Below are positions 1 through 8,356 of a stretch of DNA of 47,542 nucleotides, one piece after another. The stretch comes from JAPHTQ01 sp050287105. GTDB taxonomy: Bacteria; Pseudomonadota; Gammaproteobacteria; Thiohalomonadales; Thiohalomonadaceae. Position 1 is the stretch's first letter; every line of letters begins with the position of its first letter. The stretch is taken from positions 1 through 47,542 of the forward strand of contig JBNKBG010000010.1 in assembly GCA_050287105.1 (NCBI GenBank), given 5' to 3'. The position numbers and the translations under genes were made by a program. The notes below the pieces were generated by a model that searched no databases, had not been told where the DNA came from, and was given only the letters and a program-made list of their open reading frames with translations.

Positions 1-147
1 TATCCCGGCGCCAAACACAGCTTTACCAACCCTCAGGCGGACGAGTTCGGTCAGCGTTTCAATCTGCCGTTGGCCTACAATGAGAAGGCGGACAAGGCCT
101 CCTGGGACGAATTGCGGCGCTTTCTGGACAAGCTGTTTAAGCGGTAA
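1..147 (+). CDS. Dienelactone hydrolase family protein, C-terminal end (partial)
   Basis: The window opens inside this gene; only the last 48 codons are present, ending in TAA. The visible residues include YPGAKHSFTNP followed by LPLAYNEKAD and a final amphipathic helix. The His in the PGAKHSF stretch sits where the catalytic histidine of the Cys/Ser-Asp-His triad lies in dienelactone hydrolases, alpha/beta-hydrolase-fold enzymes that open lactones or act on related esters. The family call rests on this short C-terminal signature only, so the true substrate cannot be stated. The nucleophile and acid residues lie outside the window. Confidence 0.72.
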   Translation, partial: YPGAKHSFTNPQADEFGQRFNLPLAYNEKADKASWDELRRFLDKLFKR

Positions 148-161
148 GGGAGGCCTCCCTT
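146..161. repeat. 16-bp perfect palindrome at the end of the hydrolase gene
   Basis: AAGGGAGGCCTCCCTT reads identically on both strands and overlaps the last two bases of the TAA stop. No T-run follows directly, although five T's occur about 25 bases downstream. It could be a weak termination or mRNA 3'-end structure or a protein site; the sequence does not decide. Confidence 0.5.
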
Positions 162-233
162 GCCCCATCCACTCTCAGGGCGTATTTTTCCCTTATGAAA
201 TACAAATGTGATCAGTGAACCGGAGAGAAGGGC

Positions 234-1043
234 ATGAGTGAAAAGAAGTTCGACGTGCTGTTTACCGGAAAATTGGTAGAGGGCGCGGCGATAGATAAGG
301 TCAAGGCCAACGTCGCCATGCTCTTCAAGACCGATGTGGCAAAGATCGAACGTCTTTTCATCGGTATGCCGGTGATGATCAAGAAGGGTGTGGATGAAGA
401 GACCGCCCTGAAATACATGATGGCGATGAAGAAGGCGGGGGCGATCTGCGAAGCCAAAGAGCAGAGCGCCGCCACACCTGCCGCACCGCCACCTGCACCA
501 CAACCGGCCGCGGCAGTGTCACCGCCTCCCGCTCCACAACCTGTCGCTGCGGTGTCACCGCTCCCTGTCGCGGAAGCGACGCCTGCCACTCCCGCCGCGC
601 CTGTTCCCTCGTCATCTGACGCGCCTGCGGGTAAAAGTGAAGCCGAGATCGCCGCGGGAGAAGAGGGTGAATACCGCTTTGTGATCAAGGAGGCGCCGCA
701 GGGTCTGGGTGAACTGGCCAGTGCCACTCTTGATGCACCGGGAACCCGAATCGTTGAACACGAAGAGGTACCACCACCACAGATCGATACCAGTGGTATC
801 ACTCTGGATCAGAGTGAGGCCGACCTGGTAGAGCATGAGGAGCCGCCGCCGTTGAATGTCGATGTGAGCGGCCTGAGCCTCGACGCACCGGGTGCGCGGA
901 TCAGTGAAGAGGAAGAGATGCCTGAGCTTGATGTGGATCTGAGCGGCATGAGTCTCGATGAACCGGGGGTTATCCTGGTGGAAGCGGAAGCGCCCGAGGA
1001 GCCGGAGATCGATATTAGCCACCTGAAGCTCTCCGGGGATTAA
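234..1043 (+). CDS. Conserved acidic repeat protein of unknown function
   Basis: This 269-residue protein has three parts. Residues 1-75 form a compact basic domain with the pattern DVLFTGKLVEGA, LFKTDVAKIERLF and a Lys/Met-rich helix; similar N-terminal domains occur in many gammaproteobacterial membrane or hypothetical proteins, but I cannot name a function. Residues 80-140 are a low-complexity Ala/Pro linker. Residues 155-269 hold about four imperfect acidic repeats of roughly 29 residues, each with a PGxxIxEHEExPPP-like stretch followed by (I/V)D(T/V)SG(I/L)(T/S)L. There is no signal peptide or membrane segment, so it is probably cytoplasmic. The start is fixed by GGAGAG at 221-226. It stands 86 bases after the hydrolase gene and may be co-transcribed with it. 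Confidence 0.7.
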   Translation: MSEKKFDVLFTGKLVEGAAIDKVKANVAMLFKTDVAKIERLFIGMPVMIKKGVDEETALKYMMAMKKAGAICEAKEQSAATPAAPPPAPQPAAAVSPPPAPQPVAAVSPLPVAEATPATPAAPVPSSSDAPAGKSEAEIAAGEEGEYRFVIKEAPQGLGELASATLDAPGTRIVEHEEVPPPQIDTSGITLDQSEADLVEHEEPPPLNVDVSGLSLDAPGARISEEEEMPELDVDLSGMSLDEPGVILVEAEAPEEPEIDISHLKLSGD

Positions 1044-1085
1044 TAGACGCGACACTTGAAAAAATCATCATCCGCCACGATTGGC

Positions 1086-1091
1086 TATAAT
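1086..1091 (+). promoter_or_regulatory. Candidate -10 element (TATAAT) upstream of gshA
   Basis: A perfect TATAAT lies 38 bases before the gshA start, in the short gap after the preceding stop. No good -35 is found at 16-18 bp; the nearest TTGAAA (1056-1061) is 24 bp away. Treat it as a possible promoter only. Confidence 0.35.
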
Positions 1092-1129
1092 CGCTCTCCA
1101 TCTCCCATACAGAATTCCCGGAAACGAAC

Positions 1130-2704
1130 TTGCCCTATTCAGTAAAACAGCAGGTCGCCCGCATCGAGGCGGCCAATCTCGCACCGCTGCTCAAGGGCGG
1201 TATGATGGGCCTGGAAAAAGAGACCTTGCGCGTCAACCAGGAGGGGGAGATTGCCCAGACCCGCCACCCGGGGATTCTCGGTTCACCACTCACTCACCCC
1301 TACATCACCACCGACTACTCCGAGGCGCTGCTGGAGTTCATCACCCCGCCGTTCCATGCGGCGAGTGATGCGCTGACCTATCTACGCGATCTGCAGCAGT
1401 TTGTCTTTAACCGACTCGACAAGGAGTTTCTCTGGGCGGCCAGTATGCCCTGTGTGGTCGCGGGCGAATCGAGCATTCCTGTGGCGCGCTACGGTGAATC
1501 CAATGCGGGCAAGATGAAAACGACTTACCGAGTTGGTCTCGGCCATCGCTACGGTCGAGTGATGCAGGTAATCGCCGGGATGCACTTCAACTACTCCTTC
1601 AGTGATGCCTTCTGGCAGGCACTGCAACAACTGGAGGGGGATGATCGCAACATGCAGGATTACAAATCGGATCGCTACTTCGATCTGCTACGTAATCTGC
1701 AACGTCTGGGTTGGTTGATACCGTATCTGTTCGGTGCCTCACCGGCCGTGTGCAAATCCTTCCTCAACGGCAAGGAGTCCACGCTCGAACCCTACGATGA
1801 ATTTACCTTTTACGAACCCTATGCCACCTCACTGCGCATGGGCGATATCGGTTATCAGAACAACAAGGAGAGCGAGAGCGGCATTAAGGCTAACTACGAT
1901 GACCGTGAAAGTTATATCGCCAGCCTCACCTGCGCCATCAACACCCCCTATCCCGCCTACGAGGCGATCGGCGTCAAGGTGGACGGCGAGTATCGTCAGC
2001 TGAACGCCAACATCCTGCAGATCGAAAACGAGTACTACAGTACCGTGCGACCCAAGCAGTTACTCAAGGGATATGAAAAGCCGACCCTTGCACTGAAAAA
2101 GCGTGGTGTGCGCTACATTGAATTGCGCTCACTGGATGTGAATCCATTCGAGCCGATGGGATTGAGCGAGATGCAGCTCCACTTCCTTGAGGCGCTGATG
2201 CTCTATTGCCTATTGCAGGAAAGTCCAAAAATCTCTGCGCAGGAGCGGAGCGAAATCGATCAGAACGAAATGGTTGTTGCCCATCGTGGACGTGAACCGG
2301 AATTGAAACTGAGTCGCTGCGGCAAGGCCATCACACTGCGTGAATGGGCGCTGGAGATCTGTGATGCAATGACAGAGGTTTGCGCGCTGCTCGACGGCAA
2401 TACCAGCAAACACCCCTATCGTCAGGCACTGGCGCGTCAGCGTCGTCTGGTGGAGAACCCGGACCTCACCCCATCGGCGCGGGTGCTGGCGGAGATGCGT
2501 AACAGTAAAGAGAGTTTCTTCGAATTTGCGCGGCGCAAATCGCTGGAGCAACAGTGGTACTTTGCTGAACTTCCCGTTGATTTCGAGCGGGAACAGACCC
2601 TGGTAGAACTGGCTGCCCGTTCGATACAAAAGCAGAAAGAGATCGAAGTGGCGGACAAGGTCGACTTCGATCAATTTCTGCAGGACTATTTCAACCAGAG
2701 CTGA
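1130..2704 (+). CDS. gshA: Glutamate--cysteine ligase
   Basis: GshA joins L-glutamate through its gamma-carboxyl to L-cysteine with ATP, the first and rate-limiting step of glutathione synthesis in the cytoplasm. The 524-residue product matches the length of the enterobacterial enzyme (about 518). Family hallmarks include GLEKETLRV near residue 27, a TDYSEALLEFITPP stretch near residue 64, and the KKRGVRYIELRSLDVNPF segment near residue 320 that forms part of the active site. The start used is TTG at 1130, giving MPYSVKQQVARIE. The Shine-Dalgarno sequence is weak and no in-frame ATG nearby would keep the conserved N-terminus. It is convergent with the AraC-type regulator, with only 12 bases between the stops. 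gshB is not in the window. Confidence 0.96.
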   Translation: MPYSVKQQVARIEAANLAPLLKGGMMGLEKETLRVNQEGEIAQTRHPGILGSPLTHPYITTDYSEALLEFITPPFHAASDALTYLRDLQQFVFNRLDKEFLWAASMPCVVAGESSIPVARYGESNAGKMKTTYRVGLGHRYGRVMQVIAGMHFNYSFSDAFWQALQQLEGDDRNMQDYKSDRYFDLLRNLQRLGWLIPYLFGASPAVCKSFLNGKESTLEPYDEFTFYEPYATSLRMGDIGYQNNKESESGIKANYDDRESYIASLTCAINTPYPAYEAIGVKVDGEYRQLNANILQIENEYYSTVRPKQLLKGYEKPTLALKKRGVRYIELRSLDVNPFEPMGLSEMQLHFLEALMLYCLLQESPKISAQERSEIDQNEMVVAHRGREPELKLSRCGKAITLREWALEICDAMTEVCALLDGNTSKHPYRQALARQRRLVENPDLTPSARVLAEMRNSKESFFEFARRKSLEQQWYFAELPVDFEREQTLVELAARSIQKQKEIEVADKVDFDQFLQDYFNQS

Positions 2705-2716
2705 ATCCTGTTGCCG

Positions 2717-3583
2717 CTATTTCAACGGCAGATAGATATCGGTGATCAGTTCGTGCTCCGGTGTTTCCGGGATCAGGTTGAGGTAGTGGAAGAAGATCGG
2801 AAAATCACGCAATTCCTCACCACTCTCTGGCAACCAGTCACGATAAAGATAATAGGCGACTTCATCGATACGTTCGTGTGAACCGTGATGGCGCACACGA
2901 GCACAGCGTCCACCCGGGATTACCTTGTTGATCACACCCTGTGGATTTTCCGGGATTGGCTCGTGTACCTCGCCGCAGATATCGAAGCGAAACTGCGACG
3001 GTTCGGTCGTTTTGGGGTCGTCGTAGGCAACGCCAAAGGTGTCACTGCTTTTTACCGGGGAGAGGCCGCTGGATTTACGCCAGTCGATAAATATCTTTGC
3101 GCTATCATTTACAAGTGTCGGGTTGCCTCGGTGCTCTTTGACCGCCACCATGGTTTCATCAAATTCGACTATTTCAATCTTCATCATATTTTTCCTCTCT
3201 CGTTTCATGAACTGATAACGCTCCAGCCAGGGTTGCCAGGCGGGTTGTTTGCGAAATTGAGAGGGGGTTTGATTGAAAGCATTTTTGAACGCGCGGGAAA
3301 AGGATTCCGGGTTTTCAAATCCTGCCTCCAGGGCAATGTCGGTAACACGTCTTTGGCTGGCAAATACCAACTGGTATGAGGCGCGTCGCAAGCGCATCAA
3401 CTGGACATAACGGGAGACATTAATACCGGCATAGGCAGCGAACTGGCGGTGAAAGTGAAACAGGGAAAAGTATGCCACCCTGCTCAGGCGCTCGACGCTC
3501 AGGTCCTCATCCAGATGTTTGTCGATGAAATCGAACACCGCATCAAACCGCCTGGAATATGCTTTTGCTTCTGTTTTACCCAT
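2717..3583 (-). CDS. AraC-family regulator with GyrI-like effector domain
   Basis: A DNA-binding transcription regulator with the AraC/XylS double helix-turn-helix at the N-terminus (roughly residues 8-105, including VAYFSLFHFHRQFAAYAG and the second-HTH signature EAGFENPESFSRAFK). It is followed by a GyrI-like ligand-binding domain from about residue 133 to the end. This arrangement is the Rob/SbmC-like class that binds small hydrophobic or cationic molecules. The start at 3583 is preferred over 3604 because AAGGGGAG lies four bases upstream; it gives 288 residues. It is divergent from the PhnD-like gene, and the 168-bp intergenic region holds two perfect palindromes that may be operator sites. 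Target genes are unknown. Confidence 0.88.
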   Translation of the reverse strand: MGKTEAKAYSRRFDAVFDFIDKHLDEDLSVERLSRVAYFSLFHFHRQFAAYAGINVSRYVQLMRLRRASYQLVFASQRRVTDIALEAGFENPESFSRAFKNAFNQTPSQFRKQPAWQPWLERYQFMKRERKNMMKIEIVEFDETMVAVKEHRGNPTLVNDSAKIFIDWRKSSGLSPVKSSDTFGVAYDDPKTTEPSQFRFDICGEVHEPIPENPQGVINKVIPGGRCARVRHHGSHERIDEVAYYLYRDWLPESGEELRDFPIFFHYLNLIPETPEHELITDIYLPLK

Positions 3584-3638
3584 CATTCTCCCCTTCTCAA
3601 GCATGGCCAGTATGCCCGCTCAGTTCTCAGGCTGCCTG

Positions 3639-3690
3639 ACCGCAATTGCGGTTTGCACCACGTGCTTGGACATGGTCTAGACTCGAGTCT
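3639..3690. promoter_or_regulatory. Two perfect palindromes in a divergent promoter region
   Basis: ACCGCAATTGCGGT (3639-3652, 14 bp) and AGACTCGAGTCT (3679-3690, 12 bp) lie 26 bases apart between the start of the AraC-type regulator and the start of the PhnD-like gene. Their sequences are unrelated to each other, so if both are operators they would serve different dimeric proteins. AraC-family proteins usually bind direct repeats, so these need not be targets of the neighbour. Confidence 0.45.
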
Positions 3691-3751
3691 GGAGGCTTGT
3701 CTTGATGCTGCAGATGAGGCCGCTAAAGAGTGCATAGAACGAGGTTGATAG

Positions 3752-4666
3752 ATGCTTCATATCCGTTTACTGGCGATTCTGCTGCCGATTCTGGTCTTTG
3801 TCACTGCCTGTGACTCCTCACCTCAGGCCCCCGCGGGTCCCAGCTACGGCAGCGGTCCCGTGACGGGCCAAATTACCCATTACCACCTCGCGATTCACCC
3901 GCTGCATAATCCAAAGAAGCTGGCCGAGGCCTACCAGCCCCTGGTCGACTATCTCAACGCAAGGATCCCCGACGTTACTTTCGACCTGGAGGCATCACGG
4001 GACTACCAGGACTACGAGCGCAAATTTCGCGCTCGCACCCCGGAGTTTTTATTACCCAACCCCTGGCACACCCTGGAAGGGATTAAGGTGGGTTATCACG
4101 TTATTGCCATGGCGGGAGACGCGGAGGACTTCAAGGGGATCTTCATCGTGCGCAGGGACAGCGATCTTCAGAAGCCGGAAGATCTCAGGGGCAAGGTGGT
4201 CAGTTACCCCTCACACACCGCGCTGGCCGCCTGCATCATGCCGCAATATTTTCTCTACCAGAATGGTGTGGATATCAACCGGGATATCACCAATGTCTAT
4301 GTAGGTTCGCAGGAATCGTCGATCATGAACGCCTACCTGGGCAAGTCCGCTGCCGGGGCCACCTGGCCACCGCCCTGGCGCCTGTTTCAGCAAGACCATC
4401 CCGAACAGGCGGCGCAACTGAAGCTGATCTGGGAGACCCCCTCGCTGATGAACAACTCGGTCATGGTCCGCGACGATGTCCCCACCGCGCTGCGCGACAG
4501 GGTGCAAACCCTGCTTATCACCCTTGAACAGAGTGCGGAAGGGAAAAAAATCCTGCAAGGCATGTCGACGGCCCGTTTTCATTCTGCCACCGACGCCAGT
4601 TACAACAAGGTGCGAGACTATGTCGCCACCTTCGAGCGTGAGGTTCGGCCTGTGGAGCGTAAATGA
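3752..4666 (+). CDS. PhnD-like substrate-binding lipoprotein (sensor-associated)
   Basis: A 304-residue periplasmic binding protein of the phosphate/phosphite/phosphonate (PhnD) superfamily. Residues 1-19 form a lipoprotein signal peptide ending in VTAC, with Cys20 as the lipidation site. Asp21 follows, the '+2' residue that in enterics keeps lipoproteins in the inner membrane. The mature part shows HPLHNPKKLAEAYQPLVDYL, LLPNPWHTLEG and YPSHTALAACIMPQ, typical of this fold. There are no permease or ATPase genes nearby. Instead the stop overlaps the start of a hybrid histidine kinase (ATGA), so a role as ligand-sensing partner of that kinase is more likely than transport. AGG within GAGG sits seven bases before the ATG. 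The ligand cannot be read from the sequence. Confidence 0.88.
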   Translation: MLHIRLLAILLPILVFVTACDSSPQAPAGPSYGSGPVTGQITHYHLAIHPLHNPKKLAEAYQPLVDYLNARIPDVTFDLEASRDYQDYERKFRARTPEFLLPNPWHTLEGIKVGYHVIAMAGDAEDFKGIFIVRRDSDLQKPEDLRGKVVSYPSHTALAACIMPQYFLYQNGVDINRDITNVYVGSQESSIMNAYLGKSAAGATWPPPWRLFQQDHPEQAAQLKLIWETPSLMNNSVMVRDDVPTALRDRVQTLLITLEQSAEGKKILQGMSTARFHSATDASYNKVRDYVATFEREVRPVERK

Positions 4667-7269
4667 GTCAGGGCGTGCAGAAAATGTGGACGCGGTTCCC
4701 GGGCGCGATATTCGGCACCTTACGCGGCCAGTTGATCATGGGCGTGGCGCTGCTTAACGCGGTGATGATGGCACTGTTCGTCTGGTACCTCACCGATCGC
4801 CAGCAGGATATGCTGCTGGAGCGCCAGACCGAACACGCCACCGCTCTGGGCAACAGTATTGCCACCTCCTCCTCAGGTTGGCTGGCGGCGCGGGACTATT
4901 CGGGCCTGCAGGAGATCATTGAGGCACAGCGCCGTTACCCGGATCTAATGTTCGCCATGATCCTCGATCCGCAGGGACAGGTGTTAGCCCACAGTGATAC
5001 CGCTGTGGTGGGGAAATACCTGCAGGATCTTCCCAGCAGCGGATTCAAGGCAACACGCATCATCCAGCACACCGCTGAACTGGTGGATGTGGCCACTCCC
5101 GTGTTACTGGCAGGCAATGAGATCGGCGCGGTACGGGTTGGCCTGGGACAGAAGACTACCGCCAAACGCCTGCGAGACATTACCCGCAGCGGCATGCTCA
5201 ACGCGATTGCCGCGATTCTTATCGGCTCACTGTTGGCGGCATTCATGGGCTGGCGGGTGACACGCAGGCTATATGCCATCCAGAAGGTGGCGGATGCGAT
5301 CCAGGGTGGTGATCGACTAAAGCGGGTGCAGCTCGAAGGCCGGGATGAGGCGGCCAGACTGGGTGTCGCCTTCGATGCCATGCTGAACACCCTGGCGCAG
5401 AGCGAAAAGGAGTTGCAGGCGCATCGGGACCACCTCTCCGAGCTGGTGGATGAGCGGACTGCAGAGTTGCAGCAACAGCAGGTCTTTACCCAGGCGGTAC
5501 TGGAGAACATCAGCGACGGCATTGTCGCCTGCGACAAAGACGGTATCCTTTCCTACTTCAATCGTGCCACGCGGGAGATACACGGTATCGAGCAGGAGAG
5601 CCTCCCGGCCGAGCAGTGGTCGGAGCACTACCGGCTGCTTCTGGAGGATGGGGTCACCCTGATGCCGACCGAGCAGGTGCCGCTCTATCGTGCCTTTAAC
5701 GGTGAGCGGATCAGTGAACAGCCGCTGATTATTGAACACAGGAATGGCAGTCGCCGTTTCATGCTCTGTGCCGGTCAACCCATGTTCAGTGAGAGCGGCG
5801 AGAAGATCGGTGCGGTGAGCACGATGCACGATGTCACTGCACAGAAGCAGTTCGAGGCGGAACTGATCAGCGCCAGGGATGCGGCAGAGGCGGCCAACCG
5901 TGCCAAGAGTGTCTTCCTCGCGAACATGAGCCATGAATTGCGCACTCCGCTCAACGCCATCCTCGGCTTCTCCAGCCTGATGCGCAAAGATCCTCACTTA
6001 CCGGAAAACCTGCGGCAGGACACTGAAATCATTAATCGTAGCGGTGAACACCTGCTTACCCTGATCAATGACGTGCTGGAGATGGCGAAGATTGAATCGG
6101 GACGCATACAGCTGGACAGCGCCCCCTTCGATCTGGGCGCAATGGTGCGGGATGTCATCGATATGATGACCCTGCGTGCGCAGAGCAGTGGCATAAGTCT
6201 AACAACGGACCAGTCATCCAGTTTTCCACGCTATATCATCGGTGACGAGGCGCGCCTGCGGCAGATACTGATCAACCTGCTGGGTAATGCTATCAAGAGC
6301 ACCCATGAGGGGGGCGTTAACCTGCGTCTGGGGGTGATGCAGAACAAAACCAGCCACCTGCTGATCGATGTGGAAGATACCGGTATCGGCATTTCCCCTG
6401 AGGATCAAAAGCGTATCTTCGAGCCCTTTGTGCAGTTGGGAGAGCAGGGTATCAGCAAAGGCACTGGACTCGGCCTGACGATTACCCGCCAGTTCGTACA
6501 TATGATGGACGGTAGCATCACCCTTGAAAGCACACCGGGCAAGGGTTCTCTGTTTCGCATTGACCTGCCGCTGCAGCAGGCGAATGAGAGCGACATTGGC
6601 AGGCCTATGGAAACCGATAAAGGTGAAGTGCTTGGTCTGGCACCCGGGCAACAGGAATATCGCATCCTGGTTGTTGAAGACCAGCGCGATAACCAGCTAC
6701 TCCTTACCCATCTGCTGGTAACGGTCGGTTTTCAGGTGAAAGTTGCCGCTAACGGCGAAGAGGCAGTGCAGATGTTCCAGAGCTGGGACCCCCACTTTAT
6801 CTGGATGGACCGGCGCATGCCGGTAATGGACGGCATGGAGGCGACTCGACGCATCCGTAAGTTACCCGATGGCGACAAGGTGAAGATCGTTGCGGTGACC
6901 GCCTCGGCCTTTGCCGAGCAGCGAAGCGAAATGCTCAAGGCCGGGATGGACGATTACGTACGCAAACCCTATCGCGCCGAGGAGATCTACGCCGCCCTGT
7001 CAAAGCACCTGGGTGTGAGATTTGAATACGAGAAGGGCACAGAACCGCAACAGGAAGAGTTGAACATAACGGCGGAGATGCTGGGTGAATTACCTGAGAA
7101 GTTACGTCGCGATCTGACAACAGCGCTGCAAAGTCTGGATAGTGATCGGATAAAGGCGGCAATCCAGCAAGTAGAGAAATATGACCAGAGCGTTTACAAA
7201 CAGCTAATCGCTCTTGCGCGTGAGTTCAATTACCCGGTGATCCTGCAGGCGTTACAGCGGCAAGAGTGA
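4663..7269 (+). CDS. Membrane hybrid sensor histidine kinase (HAMP-PAS-HK-REC)
   Basis: This 868-residue inner-membrane kinase overlaps the PhnD-like gene by four bases and is probably its signalling partner. Order: TM1 at about 24-43; periplasmic sensor 45-175; TM2 177-198; HAMP 199-250; coiled coil; PAS about 276-400; HisKA with NMSHELRTPLNAILGF (phosphorylated His424); ATPase domain about 530-650; receiver about 665-785 with Asp716 in WMDRRMP. A helical tail of about 70 residues follows. It sits where an Hpt domain might, but no HxLKG-type histidine is present. In the N-box the usual NAxKFT reads NAIKST. The kinase-receiver-tail half closely resembles that of the giant kinase at 8357-14887, indicating paralogy. 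The convergent REC-HD-GYP gene downstream is a candidate output. Confidence 0.93.
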   Translation: MSQGVQKMWTRFPGAIFGTLRGQLIMGVALLNAVMMALFVWYLTDRQQDMLLERQTEHATALGNSIATSSSGWLAARDYSGLQEIIEAQRRYPDLMFAMILDPQGQVLAHSDTAVVGKYLQDLPSSGFKATRIIQHTAELVDVATPVLLAGNEIGAVRVGLGQKTTAKRLRDITRSGMLNAIAAILIGSLLAAFMGWRVTRRLYAIQKVADAIQGGDRLKRVQLEGRDEAARLGVAFDAMLNTLAQSEKELQAHRDHLSELVDERTAELQQQQVFTQAVLENISDGIVACDKDGILSYFNRATREIHGIEQESLPAEQWSEHYRLLLEDGVTLMPTEQVPLYRAFNGERISEQPLIIEHRNGSRRFMLCAGQPMFSESGEKIGAVSTMHDVTAQKQFEAELISARDAAEAANRAKSVFLANMSHELRTPLNAILGFSSLMRKDPHLPENLRQDTEIINRSGEHLLTLINDVLEMAKIESGRIQLDSAPFDLGAMVRDVIDMMTLRAQSSGISLTTDQSSSFPRYIIGDEARLRQILINLLGNAIKSTHEGGVNLRLGVMQNKTSHLLIDVEDTGIGISPEDQKRIFEPFVQLGEQGISKGTGLGLTITRQFVHMMDGSITLESTPGKGSLFRIDLPLQQANESDIGRPMETDKGEVLGLAPGQQEYRILVVEDQRDNQLLLTHLLVTVGFQVKVAANGEEAVQMFQSWDPHFIWMDRRMPVMDGMEATRRIRKLPDGDKVKIVAVTASAFAEQRSEMLKAGMDDYVRKPYRAEEIYAALSKHLGVRFEYEKGTEPQQEELNITAEMLGELPEKLRRDLTTALQSLDSDRIKAAIQQVEKYDQSVYKQLIALAREFNYPVILQALQRQE

Positions 7270-7283
7270 CTTCCCGAAGGCCG

Positions 7284-7298
7284 GATAGCAGCGCTATC
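7284..7298. other. Small perfect hairpin between convergent genes
   Basis: GATAGC-AGC-GCTATC forms a six-base-pair stem with a three-base loop in the 36-base gap between the convergent hybrid kinase and REC-HD-GYP genes. No T-run follows on either strand, so it is not a classical intrinsic terminator, but it could end or protect both transcripts. Confidence 0.35.
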
Positions 7299-7305
7299 GA
7301 GAAGG

Positions 7306-8337
7306 CTAGTCAGCGAGTACATAGCCTTTTTCGCGGAACAGGGTCAGCGCCGCATCGGTGACAGCCGGGTCGAATAACGTGCCCCTGTGATCTTCAATCT
7401 CCTTTAGTGCCACTTCGATGCCGAGGCCTGCCCGGTAGGGGCGGTGTGAGGCCATGGCTTCGATAACATCGGCCACAGCGAGGATGCGTGCTTCCAGCAG
7501 AATTTCGTCACCTCTTAGCCCCTTTGGATAGCCGCTACCATCAATGCGTTCATGGTGCTGGCGCACCATCTCGGCAATAGGCCAGGGGAAGTCAATGGTT
7601 TTGAGTATTTCATAGCCTGTCTCGGGATGCTGCTTGATCAGGGAAAACTCCACATCGCTAAGACGCCCCGGGCGGCTAAGGATCTCGGATGGGATATGGA
7701 TCTTGCCGACGTCATGCACCACCGCGGCAAGACTAATGCCTTCGATTTGATGCTGCGGTAACTTGAGTTCATTGGCGATGGCATTGGCGACCTGTTCGAC
7801 CCGACGCTGGTGTCCGGCGGTATAGGGATCACGCAGTTCAACCATCGCCGCAACCGCGGAAACAGTCTCCAGCAGGTTGTTCATCAATCTGGCTTCGCTC
7901 TGCACCAGGGAATTGGTCCGCTCTTCCACCACATCTTCCAGATGGTGCCGCAGGCGGTGAAGCTCGAGATGGGTGCGTACCCGAGCCAGTAATTCATCCC
8001 GCTGGAAAGGCTTGGTCACATAATCGACACCGCCGATATCGAAGCCCTTCAGTTTGTCCTGCATTTCCGAGAGGGCGCTGACGAAGATCACCGGTATATC
8101 TTCCAGAGCAGGATGCTGTTTCAGGCGCTGACAGACCTCGAAACCATCCATACCCGGCATACTGACATCAAGCAGTACCAGTTGTGGAGGCTGCGCCGCG
8201 GCCGCGCGCAGGGCCAGCTCGCCGTTGATTGCCGAACGTACCTGGTAGCCTTCCGCATTGAGTATGTCGGTAAGCAGGCGTAGTGAGGCAGGGGTGTCGT
8301 CAACAGCGAGAATGTAGTCGGTGTCAGCGGTGGTCAT
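7306..8337 (-). CDS. Response regulator with HD-GYP c-di-GMP phosphodiesterase domain
   Basis: A 343-residue cytoplasmic protein. Residues 5-125 are a receiver domain with acidic pair Asp13-Asp14 and phosphoacceptor Asp57 (LVLLDVSMPGMDGF). A short coiled coil leads into an HD-GYP domain (about 155-340) with the metal-binding HD in VVHDVGK, HHERIDGSGYP and AVADVIEAM. HD-GYP domains hydrolyse cyclic di-GMP, so phosphorylation of the receiver should tune c-di-GMP turnover. All the usual motif residues appear intact. It lies 19 bases downstream of the giant kinase on the same strand, so the two are probably one transcription unit and a signalling pair. The phosphodiesterase domain is closely similar to the C-terminal domain of the receptor at 26265-30185. 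Confidence 0.93.
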   Translation of the reverse strand: MTTADTDYILAVDDTPASLRLLTDILNAEGYQVRSAINGELALRAAAAQPPQLVLLDVSMPGMDGFEVCQRLKQHPALEDIPVIFVSALSEMQDKLKGFDIGGVDYVTKPFQRDELLARVRTHLELHRLRHHLEDVVEERTNSLVQSEARLMNNLLETVSAVAAMVELRDPYTAGHQRRVEQVANAIANELKLPQHQIEGISLAAVVHDVGKIHIPSEILSRPGRLSDVEFSLIKQHPETGYEILKTIDFPWPIAEMVRQHHERIDGSGYPKGLRGDEILLEARILAVADVIEAMASHRPYRAGLGIEVALKEIEDHRGTLFDPAVTDAALTLFREKGYVLAD

Positions 8338-8356
8338 AGAAAATCTCGTAAGTTGG

